Origin: Rufibacter sp. DG15C
Lineage (GTDB): Bacteria; Bacteroidota; Bacteroidia; Cytophagales; Hymenobacteraceae
DNA length: 64,000 bases
Direction: 5' to 3'
NCBI RefSeq assembly: GCF_001577755.1
Contig: NZ_CP010776.1
Span: 1,364,001 to 1,428,000, forward strand
A program made the position numbers and the translations under genes. The notes under the pieces were generated by a model. It made no database searches. It saw only the letters and a program-made list of their open reading frames with translations, and was not told the DNA's origin. This document shows positions 1 through 7,410 of this stretch, in pieces; position 1 is the first letter of the stretch; each line of letters opens with the position of its first letter.

Positions 1-745
1 TCACGGGCAGGTTACGCTCATTGTACTGGTAGGTGTAGACGGTAACGCGCTGCTCACCACTGGCCAGCAGCGTGGTCACTTTGCCGGGGTTGTTGCGCTG
101 CAAGACAATGGTGGGCGTAAACAGAGAGTCGGTCATGTGCTGCACGCCGGTCTTGCTGTCATAGTCAGTGAACTTCTGGGTCTGGGTTAGTTGCCAATCA
201 GAGGTGAGGCCGGGTTTGTGGTAAGAAGCTATCTCTGTGACGTTGCTGCTGGCGTCATAGGTATACACCAGCTTATTGGTGGCTCTTGGCGCATCTGTGA
301 CTGAGGCGTCTTTGTAGAAGCTGTAGCGCGTCTTTAAAAGGCGGTTGGCGTCATATTCAAACGTATGGTAGCGCTCAACGGTGCCGTCCACTAACTCCTC
401 CAGCTTATAGAGCATGTGCTCAGAGGTGTAATGGTAGACGTTCTCTGAGTCTTTGCCAGACCCGTCTGTGATCACGTAGGCAATCCGGCGCCAGTTGTCA
501 AACAACACATTGCTGGTAGACGCCTGGTTGTCATTAAGGCTGTAGCGGCCTTTGCCTATGATCTGGGTGAGCCACCCTTGGCTGTTGTACACAAACTGGC
601 GCTCGTCTCCCTGGCTGGTGCTCACTTTGTTCAGGTATACCGGGCTTTGTGCAGGGTCTACAGGCGTGGGCTCTTCCAGGTCACAGCCGGTCAAGAGGAC
701 CGGCACCAGCAAGGCAGTTGCTAAAAAGCGTAAAATTGAGGTCAT
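1..745 (-). CDS. Lipoprotein with YD-like segments, C-terminus beyond window edge
   Basis: The frame is open from an ATG at 745 to the left edge, giving about 248 visible residues; the C-terminal part is missing. The N-terminus is a lipoprotein signal with lipobox LLTGC (Cys21), so the mature protein should be lipid-anchored in the envelope. The body holds aromatic-rich stretches such as LVYTYDASSNVTEI and VTVYTYQYNERNLPV, which resemble the YD/RHS-type strand repeats found in many Bacteroidota lipoproteins. No catalytic motif is visible and I do not assign a function. The next gene (937..1356) lies upstream on the same strand, separated by a palindrome copy. Confidence 0.8.
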   Translation of the reverse strand, partial: MTSILRFLATALLVPVLLTGCDLEEPTPVDPAQSPVYLNKVSTSQGDERQFVYNSQGWLTQIIGKGRYSLNDNQASTSNVLFDNWRRIAYVITDGSGKDSENVYHYTSEHMLYKLEELVDGTVERYHTFEYDANRLLKTRYSFYKDASVTDAPRATNKLVYTYDASSNVTEIASYHKPGLTSDWQLTQTQKFTDYDSKTGVQHMTDSLFTPTIVLQRNNPGKVTTLLASGEQRVTVYTYQYNERNLPV

Positions 746-883
746 AGAATAGGTCAGGTATGGGGGGAAGCGGCAAACAGATTACCACTAGAAAGAGCCT
801 GAACCAGGCGCAAAGGTTGCATGCCTCCCAAACTAAGACCGCTCTGGAAGCGACCCCTCTTCCTGAACAATGCATGTGCGCCT

Positions 884-921
884 CGTTTTTGGCCTGTTTC
901 CTAGAAAATAAGCTAAAAACG
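884..921. repeat. Intergenic palindrome, copy 1
   Basis: Left arm CGTTTTTGGCCTGTTTCC, right arm GAAAATAAGCTAAAAACG; the inner pairs are decayed. Short outer bases (CCTCG / CGAGG) also pair, offset by a few nucleotides. It lies between two minus-strand genes. Confidence 0.85.
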
Positions 922-936
922 GAACGAGGAGCTTTC

Positions 937-1356
937 TTAGAATTCTTGCAACAGCCACTCCACGGCGGCTTCCTGCTCACTAAAATCACAGAGAACTAAA
1001 TTGGCGGTATCACCGGTGCGCTCCACTATCTGGGCGATGGATTCTGTGTGTTGTACGTCTTCAGAGACGACGGTGGCCATGCGCCGCAAGGAGCCCGTCA
1101 AGATCTGGGGCACGGCGTTTTGCAGAATCCAGAGCTGGTCTTCTGGTGAGAAGGCGCGCATCTTGCGGTTATCTGCCAGCCAACGGGTAAGCCCGTAGCG
1201 TTCTACCACGTATCCGCAGAGCAAGATGGCTTCGCGGATCTCTTCGCTTCTCAGTTTTCCTTGCCAGACTGCCATACCCAAGGACTGCTCCTCATCATAC
1301 CTGATGGTGACGGCATAGCTCTCATAGTAGACTTTAGGAAGGGTAAGTAACATCAT
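937..1356 (-). CDS. STAS/SEC14-like small cytoplasmic protein (paralogue of 1972..2385)
   Basis: 139 residues, no signal peptide or membrane segment. The layout fits the SpoIIAA/STAS-like or SEC14-like small proteins common in Cytophagales. An N-terminal strand pair with VWQGKLRSEEIREA is followed by an RWLADNRKMRAFSPED motif, a short RMATVVSED strand and a C-terminal helix ending AAVEWLLQEF. The same pattern (YLSDNTNI, RYVAHVL, DAQHWLSEQ) is seen in the gene at 1972, so the two are divergently placed paralogues with a 0.6 kb gap between their starts. The family has no firm biochemical role; a signalling or regulatory partner-switch role is only an inference. A second ATG lies directly after the first. 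Confidence 0.7.
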   Translation of the reverse strand: MMLLTLPKVYYESYAVTIRYDEEQSLGMAVWQGKLRSEEIREAILLCGYVVERYGLTRWLADNRKMRAFSPEDQLWILQNAVPQILTGSLRRMATVVSEDVQHTESIAQIVERTGDTANLVLCDFSEQEAAVEWLLQEF

Positions 1357-1687
1357 TCTTTAGTTTAAAATCGGCTAGCGTTATGCAAACCTTAGTGTTC
1401 ACCCCAGAAAGGGCATTTGTTCAAAGAGACAAGCACGCAGCTGCGGCAGGCCTTTTTTATCATTTTTGAATAAAGGACGGGGGATTTCCTCTATGGTTTC
1501 GGGGGCGAAGGACTTTTTCCTTTAGCGGCAGAAACAGCGGCAAGCAACTGCCCACCGGTATAAGTCGCACCAGACAGAATTGTTTGCAAATAACACTTTT
1601 AGTTTGATTTCGGCTTTTCAAATCTTTATACAGCCAGCTGCTTAGAGGTTAATGGACATAGAAGGTTAAATTCAAAAAGATTTTTAT
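1357..1687. other. Gene-free stretch, first part of the 0.6 kb gap
   Basis: This lies between the divergent starts of the two STAS-like paralogues. It is rich in short T and A runs and probably carries the promoters of both genes. I see no convincing reading frame, palindrome copy or RNA gene in it. Confidence 0.5.
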
Positions 1688-1720
1688 TTGAGTAGTCAAA
1701 AGCACATTATGACTACTCAA
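1688..1720. repeat. Perfect inverted repeat, possible operator or hairpin
   Basis: TTGAGTAGTC at 1688-1697 and GACTACTCAA at 1711-1720 are perfect 10-nt complements around a 13-nt spacer. It lies about 250 nt upstream of the 1972 gene and is not part of the palindrome family found elsewhere. There is no T-run after it, so an operator or RNA hairpin is more likely than a terminator. Confidence 0.5.
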
Positions 1721-1971
1721 TCCCTACAGATGACTGCCACTAGCCATACTTTGGCGAAGCTGGTTTTAGAGAATGTCGTTAGACAAGCCCCGCTCATGAA
1801 ATTGCATTTTGCCAAAACGAGGTATAAAAAATGAGATATGCGGCTATTTTTCAGTGGCTTATAGGCGTTTGTTCATGTAAAAGTGAAGGATACTGCAGAA
1901 AATCAGCGCATAATTTCATAGATTTACTTTCTCTGCATATGTAGAGAGTGTTTACTTTTTGCTTTCCCCTT

Positions 1972-2385
1972 ATGCTTGCACAGGAACAATCTACCGTACT
2001 ACAATTTGGCCAGGCGTCTCTGCGCTTGGTGTATGATGCCAAGAACGGCTGGATTTATGGTGACTGGATTGGCGTACATTCCTTGAATTCCATTCAGAAA
2101 GGCATGAACACCCTTTTGGAGTGGATTCAGCAGACAGGCGCTAGCAAATACCTAAGTGACAACACCAACATTGTTGGCGGCTGGAACACGGCCAATGAGT
2201 GGCTGGCAGACGTATGGACGCCCCTGGCCGTAGACGCCGGCATGCGCTATGTGGCCCACGTGCTGGCGCCGGGTATCTTCGGGCAGATGTCCATGGAGGC
2301 CTTGGAGCCTCAAATCAACAACATGGTCACGCTACAGCTGTTTGACTCTATAGAAGACGCCCAACACTGGCTATCTGAGCAATAA
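1972..2385 (+). CDS. STAS/SEC14-like small cytoplasmic protein (paralogue of 937..1356)
   Basis: 137 residues from the ATG at 1972; a GTG at 1948 in the same frame would add a short hydrophobic leader (FTFCFP) that looks spurious. The protein is cytoplasmic, with strand-helix alternation and the motifs WIYGDWIGVHS, KYLSDNTNI, MRYVAHVLAP and a C-terminal DAQHWLSEQ. These line up with the neighbouring protein at 937..1356, so both belong to one STAS/SEC14-like family of unknown role. The first line of the mature sequence (QFGQASLRLVYDAKNGW) matches the usual beta-strand opening of that family. Confidence 0.7.
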   Translation: MLAQEQSTVLQFGQASLRLVYDAKNGWIYGDWIGVHSLNSIQKGMNTLLEWIQQTGASKYLSDNTNIVGGWNTANEWLADVWTPLAVDAGMRYVAHVLAPGIFGQMSMEALEPQINNMVTLQLFDSIEDAQHWLSEQ

Positions 2386-2548
2386 GCCGCTCATCCTCCT
2401 ATTTCTTATTTTCCTGCCATAATGCCATTTACCCTGATGGCCTGCTTTGTCATTTTGTCTTATTAATGCTCTCAAAAGTCTTTTTAGTGGCTTGGTATAT
2501 GCTTTGCTATGTCTCCTGTGTCTGAAATAGAGCATTAGGAGAGATACC

Positions 2549-2929
2549 ATGAAGTTGATAAAAGATAAAAAGTTCTTACAGAACATTGCCCATTACATAG
2601 ACGTGACCAATACCATTGGCGGCGGCGTGGTGCAGCCGCAGGTTCGGTTACAGAAAGGCAAGAAAGAGGCGGTACTACAAGTATTGCTGCCCAGCGTGCA
2701 GGTAGAACAGTGCCAGGTCCTTCTGGATAAAAACCAACTAACGGTCATGGCGCTGCACCGCAACGAGGACTACCCCGTCCTGCAGGCACCTTTGTTTCAT
2801 CAAGAGTTTGTGTTACCGGCCAATGTGGACTACGCCCAGATGCGGGTAGTGCACAAAGGACATGAGTTGCGGGTACACCTGCCGTACCTGCCATCGGGAC
2901 CCAGATTGTTGGACATTGAGCAATTGTAA
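2549..2929 (+). CDS. Divergent Hsp20/alpha-crystallin-like protein
   Basis: 126 residues, started at an ATG preceded by an AGGAGA ribosome site (TTAGGAGAGATACC). The central part reads like an alpha-crystallin domain: EAVLQVLLPSVQVEQCQVLLDK, NQLTVMALH, then EFVLPANVDYAQMRV and GHELRVHLPYLP. These align with the strands GFEIEVSLPGL, GRLTISGE, SFQLPDIVDANN and GVLHVTVPK of the true Hsp20 downstream at 3094. The usual G-V-L triad is replaced by HELRV. It was probably derived from an Hsp20 by duplication and divergence. It may act as a partner of the downstream chaperone or may bind other substrates; both are inference. Confidence 0.65.
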   Translation: MKLIKDKKFLQNIAHYIDVTNTIGGGVVQPQVRLQKGKKEAVLQVLLPSVQVEQCQVLLDKNQLTVMALHRNEDYPVLQAPLFHQEFVLPANVDYAQMRVVHKGHELRVHLPYLPSGPRLLDIEQL

Positions 2930-2987
2930 ACTCATAGAATACGTATAAAGGAAAGTACCCAAACGCGTAAACCTGTTCAGGACACAT

Positions 2988-3024
2988 TGTTTTGGGCTCT
3001 TTTCCTGGAACCAGGCCAAAAACG
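2988..3024. repeat. Intergenic palindrome, copy 2
   Basis: Left arm GTTTTGGGCTCTTTTCC, right arm GGAACCAGGCCAAAAAC. Inner pairing is partly lost. It sits in the gap between the two Hsp20-type genes, so it could separate their transcripts. Confidence 0.8.
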
Positions 3025-3093
3025 GCCCTTGCGTACCATCCAGTCAATCTACTTATTTTTTGTGTAACCTAGTCAAAAGAAAAGGAGGATATT

Positions 3094-3648
3094 ATGGCCA
3101 TTCAACGTTATAACGGCGGCTTTGATGACATGATGCCACAAAGCTTCAGCACTATGCTGGACCGTTTTTTCCAAGACTCTGTAAGCAACCGCGATCGGAT
3201 GAACCGCTTTAGCCCACAGGTAGACACCTGCGAGACTGAGAAAGGGTTTGAGATTGAAGTTTCCCTGCCTGGCCTCAAAAAAGAGGACATCTCCCTTGAT
3301 TTCCAACAAGGCAGACTCACCATCTCTGGAGAGCGCCAGTTCAACCAAGAGAAGAAAGAGAAACGCTACCACATGGTGGAAAGCCAGTACGGCTCTTTCT
3401 CACGTTCCTTCCAGTTGCCAGACATTGTAGACGCTAACAACATTGAAGCTGTCTTTGAAAACGGCGTATTGCATGTGACCGTGCCAAAAGATGAGCGCAA
3501 AACCTCACGCCAGCGCATTGAGGTGCGGGAAGGCAAAGGCAAGGCTTCTAACATGCGGCTAGAAAACAAAAACGCGAACCAATTTGAGGAAGCGAATGCC
3601 CCTATCAAGGAAACCGCTTCTAAAAAACAGAAAAGCAATCACCACTAA
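3094..3648 (+). CDS. Small heat shock protein, Hsp20 family
   Basis: 184 residues, longer than the usual 140-150 because of a lysine/asparagine-rich tail after residue 145. The alpha-crystallin domain runs from about residue 45 to 140 and contains FEIEVSLPGLKKEDISL, RLTISGE, the signature ENGVLHVTVPK and RIEV. It is an ATP-independent holdase that keeps denatured proteins soluble in the cytoplasm. The start has a strong ribosome site (AAAGGAGG at 3081-3088, 5 nt before ATG), unusual for this phylum. No CIRCE or clear sigma-32 site was recognised. A long terminator hairpin follows at 3664. Confidence 0.95.
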   Translation: MAIQRYNGGFDDMMPQSFSTMLDRFFQDSVSNRDRMNRFSPQVDTCETEKGFEIEVSLPGLKKEDISLDFQQGRLTISGERQFNQEKKEKRYHMVESQYGSFSRSFQLPDIVDANNIEAVFENGVLHVTVPKDERKTSRQRIEVREGKGKASNMRLENKNANQFEEANAPIKETASKKQKSNHH

Positions 3649-3663
3649 GCCGGTGCTTGTCTA

Positions 3664-3710
3664 AGCAGAAGAGGCACCCTGGTCGTTCAGGGGTGCCTCT
3701 TCTGCTTTTA
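3664..3710 (+). terminator. Terminator after hsp20
   Basis: A perfect 16-bp stem (AGCAGAAGAGGCACCC at 3664-3679 with its complement at 3691-3706) with an 11-nt loop, followed by TTTT. It ends the Hsp20 transcript and may also serve the opposing gene ending at 3764. Confidence 0.85.
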
Positions 3711-3763
3711 TACTTATCAAGCTACAGCGTTCTTGCTACAACTTGAGGACTGGTAATAACTAC

Positions 3764-3985
3764 TTACTCAGGCTTTGATCCGCTGGACACCTTACCTGCC
3801 GTAGTGTATCCATCTCTTGAAGTTGGTGGACGCATTGAACTACCGCGATCCTTCCCATTAGACAAACCTTCGGATTCTACTGGGCTTGCGTGGTTGGCTT
3901 GGTAATAATAGTACACGGTGATGAACACCGCAATGAGCAAAAGGATTACCAGTGCTATGAACATAGGGCTTGCATTAGATGACAC
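3764..3985 (-). CDS. Small single-pass membrane protein
   Basis: 73 residues from a GTG at 3985, chosen because an AAGGAG ribosome site (3993-3998) lies 7 nt upstream; an ATG at 3964 would drop the first seven residues. One transmembrane helix (MFIALVILLLIAVFITVYYYY, about residues 8-28) is followed by a polar Ser/Gly-rich tail of about 45 residues. I recognise no family. It is convergent with hsp20 and may be a stress or envelope protein by its setting only. Confidence 0.55.
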   Translation of the reverse strand: MSSNASPMFIALVILLLIAVFITVYYYYQANHASPVESEGLSNGKDRGSSMRPPTSRDGYTTAGKVSSGSKPE

Positions 3986-4125
3986 ACATACACTCCTTCT
4001 CTTTTACTCACTTGGGCAGGCACCGTTGCCAAAAGTCATGGCACATCATCCATTTCTACCCCGTTTCCGTTTTTTATGTACCTTTAATCCAATAGGCTGT
4101 TGTCTTTTTTCGTTTGTATAAAGCT

Positions 4126-4881
4126 ATGATGAAGAAACTGTTTTTCTTGCTACTACTAGCTTGGGCCACCACAGAGAGTGCGTGGGCGCAGGACATGAGC
4201 AAACCTTATTTTATAGAACTGATGACCGGTGAGCGTATTTACGCAAGACGCATTCAGTTCAAAAGCCCCTTGTTCAAGCAGAACTACTTTCTGCTGGATG
4301 ATTCTCTGCAGTACACCCCAGAGCGCGTGCGCTACTACCAGAACCAGGACGGTTTCTTTGCGCGCCTCAACACCACGGGCCGCCGGTACAGTGACTTTGC
4401 CCAGCGTGAAACCTCTGGCAAAATCTCTACCTATTTTACCTACCGTACAGACTATAGCGGCTATGCGCCCGGTGTTGGCGTAGGCATGGGTGGAGTAGGC
4501 GTGGGGATGGGAGGCGGCTATGGGTACGGCTATCCTACGCAGCGCCGCGTGTACTACTTCTCTAAAGAAAACGGCCCCTTAGAACCGCTGTCTTACAAGA
4601 ACCTGCGGGTGGCCTTGTCAGATAACCCGGGTAGTATGGAGAGCTTGCAGAAGTACAAAACCGGCCAGAACATCCAGTTGGGCATGTACGTGGTGGGCGG
4701 CGGCTTGCTGGTGGCTGGCGCGCTTCAGCAGTTCAAGTCCGGCTCAGATGGCAGCAGCAGGATTTCGCCGCTGTTTTATGTGGGCTTGGGTGTGACCTTA
4801 CTGCCGCAGGTGATACGATTGGTTAAAAAAGACCAGCTCTCTGAGGCCATTGAACTCTATAACTACACGCCGGTCAACTAA
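4126..4881 (+). CDS. Secreted or envelope protein with Gly-rich segment and C-terminal hydrophobic helices
   Basis: 251 residues from ATG 4126 (MMKKLFF); a TTG at 4114 in frame is a less likely start. A signal peptide ends near AWAQ. Residues about 25-105 contain a motif FIELMTGERIYARRIQF, found in Bacteroidota proteins that display a parameter-like beta-roll. A glycine-rich segment (GVGVGMGGVGVGMGGGYGYG) follows, then two hydrophobic stretches (MYVVGGGLLVAGALQ and FYVGLGVTLLPQVIRLV). Function unknown. A terminator follows at 4904. Confidence 0.65.
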   Translation: MMKKLFFLLLLAWATTESAWAQDMSKPYFIELMTGERIYARRIQFKSPLFKQNYFLLDDSLQYTPERVRYYQNQDGFFARLNTTGRRYSDFAQRETSGKISTYFTYRTDYSGYAPGVGVGMGGVGVGMGGGYGYGYPTQRRVYYFSKENGPLEPLSYKNLRVALSDNPGSMESLQKYKTGQNIQLGMYVVGGGLLVAGALQQFKSGSDGSSRISPLFYVGLGVTLLPQVIRLVKKDQLSEAIELYNYTPVN

Positions 4882-4903
4882 GCCAGGCTTTCAATCTCTT
4901 TAC

Positions 4904-4944
4904 AATCGGTCATCATTCTCAAGAGTGGTGACCGATTCTTTTTT
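4904..4944 (+). terminator. Terminator after 4126..4881
   Basis: Stem AATCGGTCATCAT / GTGGTGACCGATT around TCTCAAGA, followed by CTTTTTT. A standard intrinsic terminator 20 nt after the stop codon. Confidence 0.8.
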
Positions 4945-5010
4945 GCACTAGGACCATTTGGTCAGCTCGGCCTGCGGCCAAAAGCATGTCTGCTCGTTGC
5001 ATGATTGCTG

Positions 5011-5018
5011 TATATTTG
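5011..5018 (+). promoter_or_regulatory. Bacteroidota-type -7 box for the GNAT gene
   Basis: TATATTTG matches TAnnTTTG. It lies inside the in-frame upstream extension of the acetyltransferase gene, so transcription would begin near 5024, which argues for the later GTG start at 5068. Confidence 0.5.
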
Positions 5019-5067
5019 CACTGGAGCACGTGTTGGCACGAGCTCTGTTCACATTAACCAGCAACCA

Positions 5068-5499
5068 GTGCCCACTCCCTTCACCATTCGTCCCATCACC
5101 AGCTACCAAGAAATGCTGGACCAGTTCCGGCTCATTCAGCTGTTGAATCCGCACATGACGCAGGAGCGCTACACCCAGCTTATTGACCAGATGCACCCCA
5201 GTCCTTACAAGATGGTGGGTTGTTTTAAGGACGATGTCTGCGTGGGGCTTTCTGGCTACTGGATTGCCACCAAACTCTACAGCGGCAAGTACCTGGAGAT
5301 TGACAATTTTGTGGTAGACGAACCGTACCGCTCCCAAGGCGTGGGCAAGCTGCTGTTGGACTGGCTCTTGGTTCTGGCCAAAGCCCAAGCCTGCGAAACC
5401 GCCATGCTGGACGCCTACGTGGTTAATGCCCCGGCCCATAAGTTCTACCTGCGCGAAGGCTTCCAGATCAAGGGTTTCCACTTCTTGAAGAAGCTCTAA
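5068..5499 (+). CDS. GNAT family N-acetyltransferase
   Basis: 143 residues from GTG 5068; a longer frame from TTG 5005 would place the start upstream of the likely promoter box. Cytoplasmic acetyl-CoA-dependent acetyltransferase fold: strand YLEIDNFVVDEPYRSQGVGKLLLDWLL holds the acetyl-CoA pyrophosphate loop (Q/R-x-x-G-x-G, here RSQGVGK), and AHKFYLREGFQIKGFHFLKK is the usual C-terminal YxxxGF block. The substrate cannot be told from sequence. It is followed by a palindrome copy and then the hydrolase at 5588. Confidence 0.85.
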   Translation: MPTPFTIRPITSYQEMLDQFRLIQLLNPHMTQERYTQLIDQMHPSPYKMVGCFKDDVCVGLSGYWIATKLYSGKYLEIDNFVVDEPYRSQGVGKLLLDWLLVLAKAQACETAMLDAYVVNAPAHKFYLREGFQIKGFHFLKKL

Positions 5500-5510
5500 C
5501 TGTCTTTTTT

Positions 5511-5548
5511 CGTTTTTGGCCTCTTTTCCAGAAACCAGCCTGAAAACG
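5511..5548. repeat. Intergenic palindrome, copy 3
   Basis: Left arm CGTTTTTGGCCTCTTTTC, right arm GAAACCAGCCTGAAAACG. It begins 12 nt after the GNAT stop codon, between two plus-strand genes. Confidence 0.85.
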
Positions 5549-5587
5549 AGGTTTTCTTTTTCTGCGCAGGTTCTGTAATTTACATCT

Positions 5588-6280
5588 ATGAAACCTCTGT
5601 TGCTATTACACGGTGCGCTGGGCGCCGAAAACCAGTTTGAACCGCTTCTCACCTTGTTGCCAGAACAGGTACCGGTCTACTCCTTCAATTTAGCAGGCCA
5701 CGGCGGTGCACCGTTCGCAGAGGCTCCCTTCACCATGTCCTCCTTTGTGGAGCAGCTTCTGCAGTGGCTAGAAGAAAAGAAGTTGGGACAAGTCAACGTC
5801 TTTGGCTACAGCATGGGCGGTTACGTGGCTCTGGAGGCGGCAAGGCAGCAGCCTCAGCACTTTGCGCAGATTTTTACACTGGCCACTAAGTTTGCTTGGT
5901 CCCCAGAAAGCGCCCAGCATGAAACCGCCAAGCTACAGCCCGAGGTCATCCAAGAGAAAGTACCAGCCTTTGCCGAGGCCCTTCGGCAGCGCCACGCCCC
6001 GCAGGACTGGCAGGAACTGATGCGCCAAACCGCCCAGATGATGCACCAGTTGGGAGCGCAGCCGCTCCTTACCGCAGAGACTCTTGGCCAGATCATGGTG
6101 CCTGTGCGCGTAGCCGTGGGAGACCGTGACCAGATGGTGACCCTGGAGGAAACCATCCATGCGTACCGTCACTTTAGCAATGCCCAATTGCAGATACTGC
6201 CTAACACCAAGCATCCGTTAGAACAACTACACTGGCCGCTATTGGCGCAGGCGCTTACCCACTTCTTCACCTATGCCTAG
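5588..6280 (+). CDS. Alpha/beta hydrolase
   Basis: 230 residues, no signal peptide. Opening MKPLLLLHGALG gives the oxyanion HG motif, FGYSMGGYVALEA is the nucleophile elbow (catalytic Ser in GYSMGG), VRVAVGDRDQMV supplies the acid Asp and LPNTKHPLEQL the catalytic His. It resembles small esterases and MenH-like hydrolases. No menaquinone gene is nearby, so the substrate remains open. Its last bases overlap the start of the RlpA-like gene, so the two are co-transcribed and probably translationally coupled. Confidence 0.88.
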   Translation: MKPLLLLHGALGAENQFEPLLTLLPEQVPVYSFNLAGHGGAPFAEAPFTMSSFVEQLLQWLEEKKLGQVNVFGYSMGGYVALEAARQQPQHFAQIFTLATKFAWSPESAQHETAKLQPEVIQEKVPAFAEALRQRHAPQDWQELMRQTAQMMHQLGAQPLLTAETLGQIMVPVRVAVGDRDQMVTLEETIHAYRHFSNAQLQILPNTKHPLEQLHWPLLAQALTHFFTYA

Positions 6281-6692
6281 TCTTTCCCCCTTGTTGCTGA
6301 GAAGAGTTGTATTGTCTTTGAGTTTTCTGGCGCTTCTGTGGCTGGGCAGCTGTACCTCTACTGGCCCGGCCCTAGGCGAGAAAGGCTACACTGAGAAAGG
6401 CAAGGCCAGTTACTACAGCAACAAACTCAGCGGTAAGAAGATGGCCAACGGCCAGCGCTACAGTCCCGGCAAAAAGACGGCAGCGCACAAGAAACTACCC
6501 TTCGGGACCAAGGTGCGCGTTACTAACCCAGCCAACGGTAAGTCGGTGAAAGTACGCATCACGGATAGAGGACCTTTTACACCCGGTCGTATCCTGGATC
6601 TTTCTATGAAAGCCGCCCGCCAGTTGGATTTGGAGAAGTCTGGTGTGGCGAAGGTGGAGATGGAGGTGGTGAAGCCTGCTAAGAAGAAGTAA
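6273..6692 (+). CDS. RlpA-like lipoprotein (double-psi beta-barrel)
   Basis: 139 residues with a lipobox (LWLGSC, Cys about 27). The mature part is an RlpA double-psi beta-barrel: GKASYYSNKLSGKK, TAAHKKLPFGTKVRVTN, VRITDRGPF and RILDLSMKAARQL. RlpA proteins act in the periplasm on peptidoglycan strands that lack stem peptides. The His of TAAH and the Asp of DRGPF are kept, but the Glu of the usual TASGE motif is Gln here (MANGQRY), so lytic activity is uncertain. There is no SPOR domain. It overlaps the hydrolase upstream by 8 nt. Confidence 0.88.
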   Translation: MPSLSPLLLRRVVLSLSFLALLWLGSCTSTGPALGEKGYTEKGKASYYSNKLSGKKMANGQRYSPGKKTAAHKKLPFGTKVRVTNPANGKSVKVRITDRGPFTPGRILDLSMKAARQLDLEKSGVAKVEMEVVKPAKKK

Positions 6693-6713
6693 GGTTTGCC
6701 AAGCAGCGGTTTT

Positions 6714-6750
6714 GTTTTTAGCTTGTTTTCTGGGATTCAGGCAGAAAACG
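6714..6750. repeat. Intergenic palindrome, copy 4
   Basis: Left arm GTTTTTAGCTTGTTTTC, right arm GATTCAGGCAGAAAACG. Located 21 nt after the RlpA-like stop; several pairs are lost. Confidence 0.75.
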
Positions 6751-6798
6751 GTTTTATTCTTTCGCTGGTGAAGGTGGTTTCATCATTGAATTCTTGCC

Positions 6799-7196
6799 AT
6801 TGTTGGTGTTCTCACCAATAACTAAACCTGCCTATCAATTTGTCATTGTGCACGGCTTTGGCTGTTCCTGAGAAAGCCCGTTTTATCCGGTGCCCTTATG
6901 CTGCCATGTTTCATTTTCACCGCCAAGCGCTCACGGCCGCGAGGCCCCGTCTTCCCGCCTCGCGCTGTACCAGCTTGCCTACTTTTCATAGATGCTCCCT
7001 TGTATTAGCTGAGCGGTATCGCTTTGTAGTGACCGCTGTCCTGCCAGAGGCGGCAACCTGCTTAGGCGACTCGCCGGAAAGACTGGATCAGGTGCTAGTA
7101 GCAAAGACCTTTGCCAAACGCAGATTCTCCCCTTGAGGATTGCCCAAACGAGAGTTTGAGGCAGCGAGCGGTAGCTCTGTAGAGGGGTGTCTACAT
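6799..7196. repeat. Long dispersed intergenic element, copy A
   Basis: About 400 nt that matches 32291..32717 in blocks with variable segments between. Shared blocks include the GC-rich GCCCCGTCTTCCCGCCTCGC and the stretches CCTGCTTAGGCGACTCG, CCTTTGCCAAACGCAG, ATTCTCCCCTTGAGGATTG and AGAGGGGTGT. A hairpin with a GAGA loop (CAAAC-GAGA-GTTTG) lies near its right end. Reading frames differ between copies: the CAA in the most open frame here is a stop (TAA) in the other copy. It therefore does not look protein-coding. Nature unknown: structured RNA, mobile relic or other repeat. Confidence 0.75.
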
Positions 7197-7245
7197 CAAA
7201 AGATAAATCAACTAACAATCAACAACCAGCAATCAACAATTTGCC

Positions 7246-7283
7246 CGTTTTTGGCTTGTTTTCTGGAAAATAGCCCAAAAACG
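7246..7283. repeat. Intergenic palindrome, copy 5
   Basis: Left arm CGTTTTTGGCTTGTTTTC, right arm GAAAATAGCCCAAAAACG, in a convergent gap. It is flanked on both sides by short degenerate units of the type AACAACCAGCAATCAACAAT. Confidence 0.85.
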
Positions 7284-7410
7284 CATCTGAACCTGAAATC
7301 AACCAGCAATTGACAATTAACAACCAGCAATTCCATCAAAGAAAAAGCCCTGGCAGCGTGCGCTACTCAGGGCCTCTTCACCTGTCAAGGATGCTAAAGG
7401 AAAGGTTGAG

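Noticed and set aside
760-999. Open frame across the gap before the 937 gene
   Set aside because: It reads through palindrome copy 1 (FLACFLENKLKTE) and overlaps the true gene on the other strand.
1709-1834. 41-codon frame starting MTTQSLQMTATSH
   Set aside because: It has no ribosome site or family likeness, and its start lies in the right arm of an inverted repeat; too weak to call.
4948-5652. 234-codon frame on the minus strand
   Set aside because: It is antisense to the GNAT gene and the 5' part of the hydrolase, and includes a palindrome translation (FRLVSGKEAKNE).
6840-7136. 98-codon frame in the dispersed element
   Set aside because: The homologous copy at 32393 has an in-frame stop, so the frame is not conserved.
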